From positions 1 to 15,550 of the forward strand of contig CAVHCP010000021.1 in NCBI GenBank assembly GCA_963634825.1: a stretch of 15,550 nt of DNA, read 5' to 3'. This document shows, in pieces, positions 15,496 to 15,550 of the stretch. The stretch's first letter is position 1. The number at the start of each line of letters is the position of its first letter. The notes under the pieces are model-generated. The model saw only the letters and a program-made list of their open reading frames with translations. It was not told where the DNA came from and searched no databases. The position numbers and the translations under genes are program-made. This DNA comes from Gallibacter sp963634825. Lineage in GTDB: Bacteria; Bacillota; Clostridia; Peptostreptococcales; Anaerovoracaceae.

Positions 15496-15524
15496 TTGAC
15501 AAAGGGGTTGGAAAAGGTGAGAAT
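15496..15524 (+). promoter_or_regulatory. Possible rightward promoter near the window end
   Basis: A perfect -35 TTGACA (15496-15501) is followed after 17 nt by GAGAAT (15519-15524), which matches the -10 consensus at four of six positions. The gene it would serve lies beyond the window, so this cannot be confirmed here. Confidence 0.4.
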
Positions 15525-15529
15525 CACTA

Positions 15530-15550
15530 GCAAGCAAGCAAGCAAGCAAG
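15530..15550 (+). repeat. GCAA tetranucleotide tandem repeat, cut by window end
   Basis: Five and a quarter uninterrupted copies of GCAA run to the last base of the window, so the real length is unknown. It begins 6 nt past the -10 box of the possible rightward promoter, placing it at or just after the predicted transcription start. Confidence 0.85.

Noticed and set aside
1..15550. Mobile element, phage, CRISPR or defence system
   Set aside because: No transposase, integrase, spaced repeats or toxin-type genes are visible on either strand. The genes are core metabolism with one nuclease-like protein that resembles a housekeeping family.

Overview
The window is a chromosomal segment from a moderately AT-rich Gram-positive anaerobe. 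It is most likely a member of the Clostridia (Bacillota). Evidence: strong GGAGG-type ribosome sites, tRNAs with encoded CCA ends, a ZTP riboswitch in front of a purine operon, a predicted Fe-S cluster in PurF, and a PurO-type IMP cyclohydrolase beside a stand-alone AICAR formyltransferase. I cannot name the genus from the sequence alone.

Layout. Bases 1-369 hold three tRNA genes: tRNA-Glu(TTC), cut by the window edge, tRNA-Leu(TAG) with a strong terminator, and tRNA-Leu(CAG) with its own possible promoter. Bases 382-540 hold the control region of the purine operon: a consensus promoter, a ZTP (pfl) aptamer and an intrinsic terminator that shares bases with the aptamer. Bases 585-11924 are nine tightly packed plus-strand genes: purE, purC, purF, purM, purN, purO-type IMP cyclohydrolase, AICAR formyltransferase, purD and purL. 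Bases 11925-12069 form a convergent spacer built largely from short tandem duplications, including a bidirectional terminator. On the minus strand, transcribed leftward, lie an RNase H-like (DEDD) nuclease gene, proA and a D-2-hydroxyacid dehydrogenase gene. The last 130 bases are an intergenic region with a long dyad, a TTGACA promoter-like element and a GCAA tetranucleotide repeat running off the window edge.

How the genes work together. The nine-gene operon supplies nearly the whole route from PRPP to IMP. PurB and PurK are not here, and PurS/PurQ functions are fused into PurL. ZTP/ZMP (AICAR nucleotides) accumulate when 10-formyl-tetrahydrofolate runs short. The operon contains both formyl-folate-using enzymes (PurN and AICAR formyltransferase), so the riboswitch senses the substrate of an enzyme it controls.

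Most notable points. The PurF homologue has lost its N-terminal catalytic cysteine and apparently the rest of the glutaminase site, while keeping the PRPP-binding motif and Fe-S cysteines. The usual bifunctional PurH is replaced by two separate proteins. The RNase H-like gene may be transcribed as a leaderless mRNA. I found no phage, transposon, CRISPR or defence genes.
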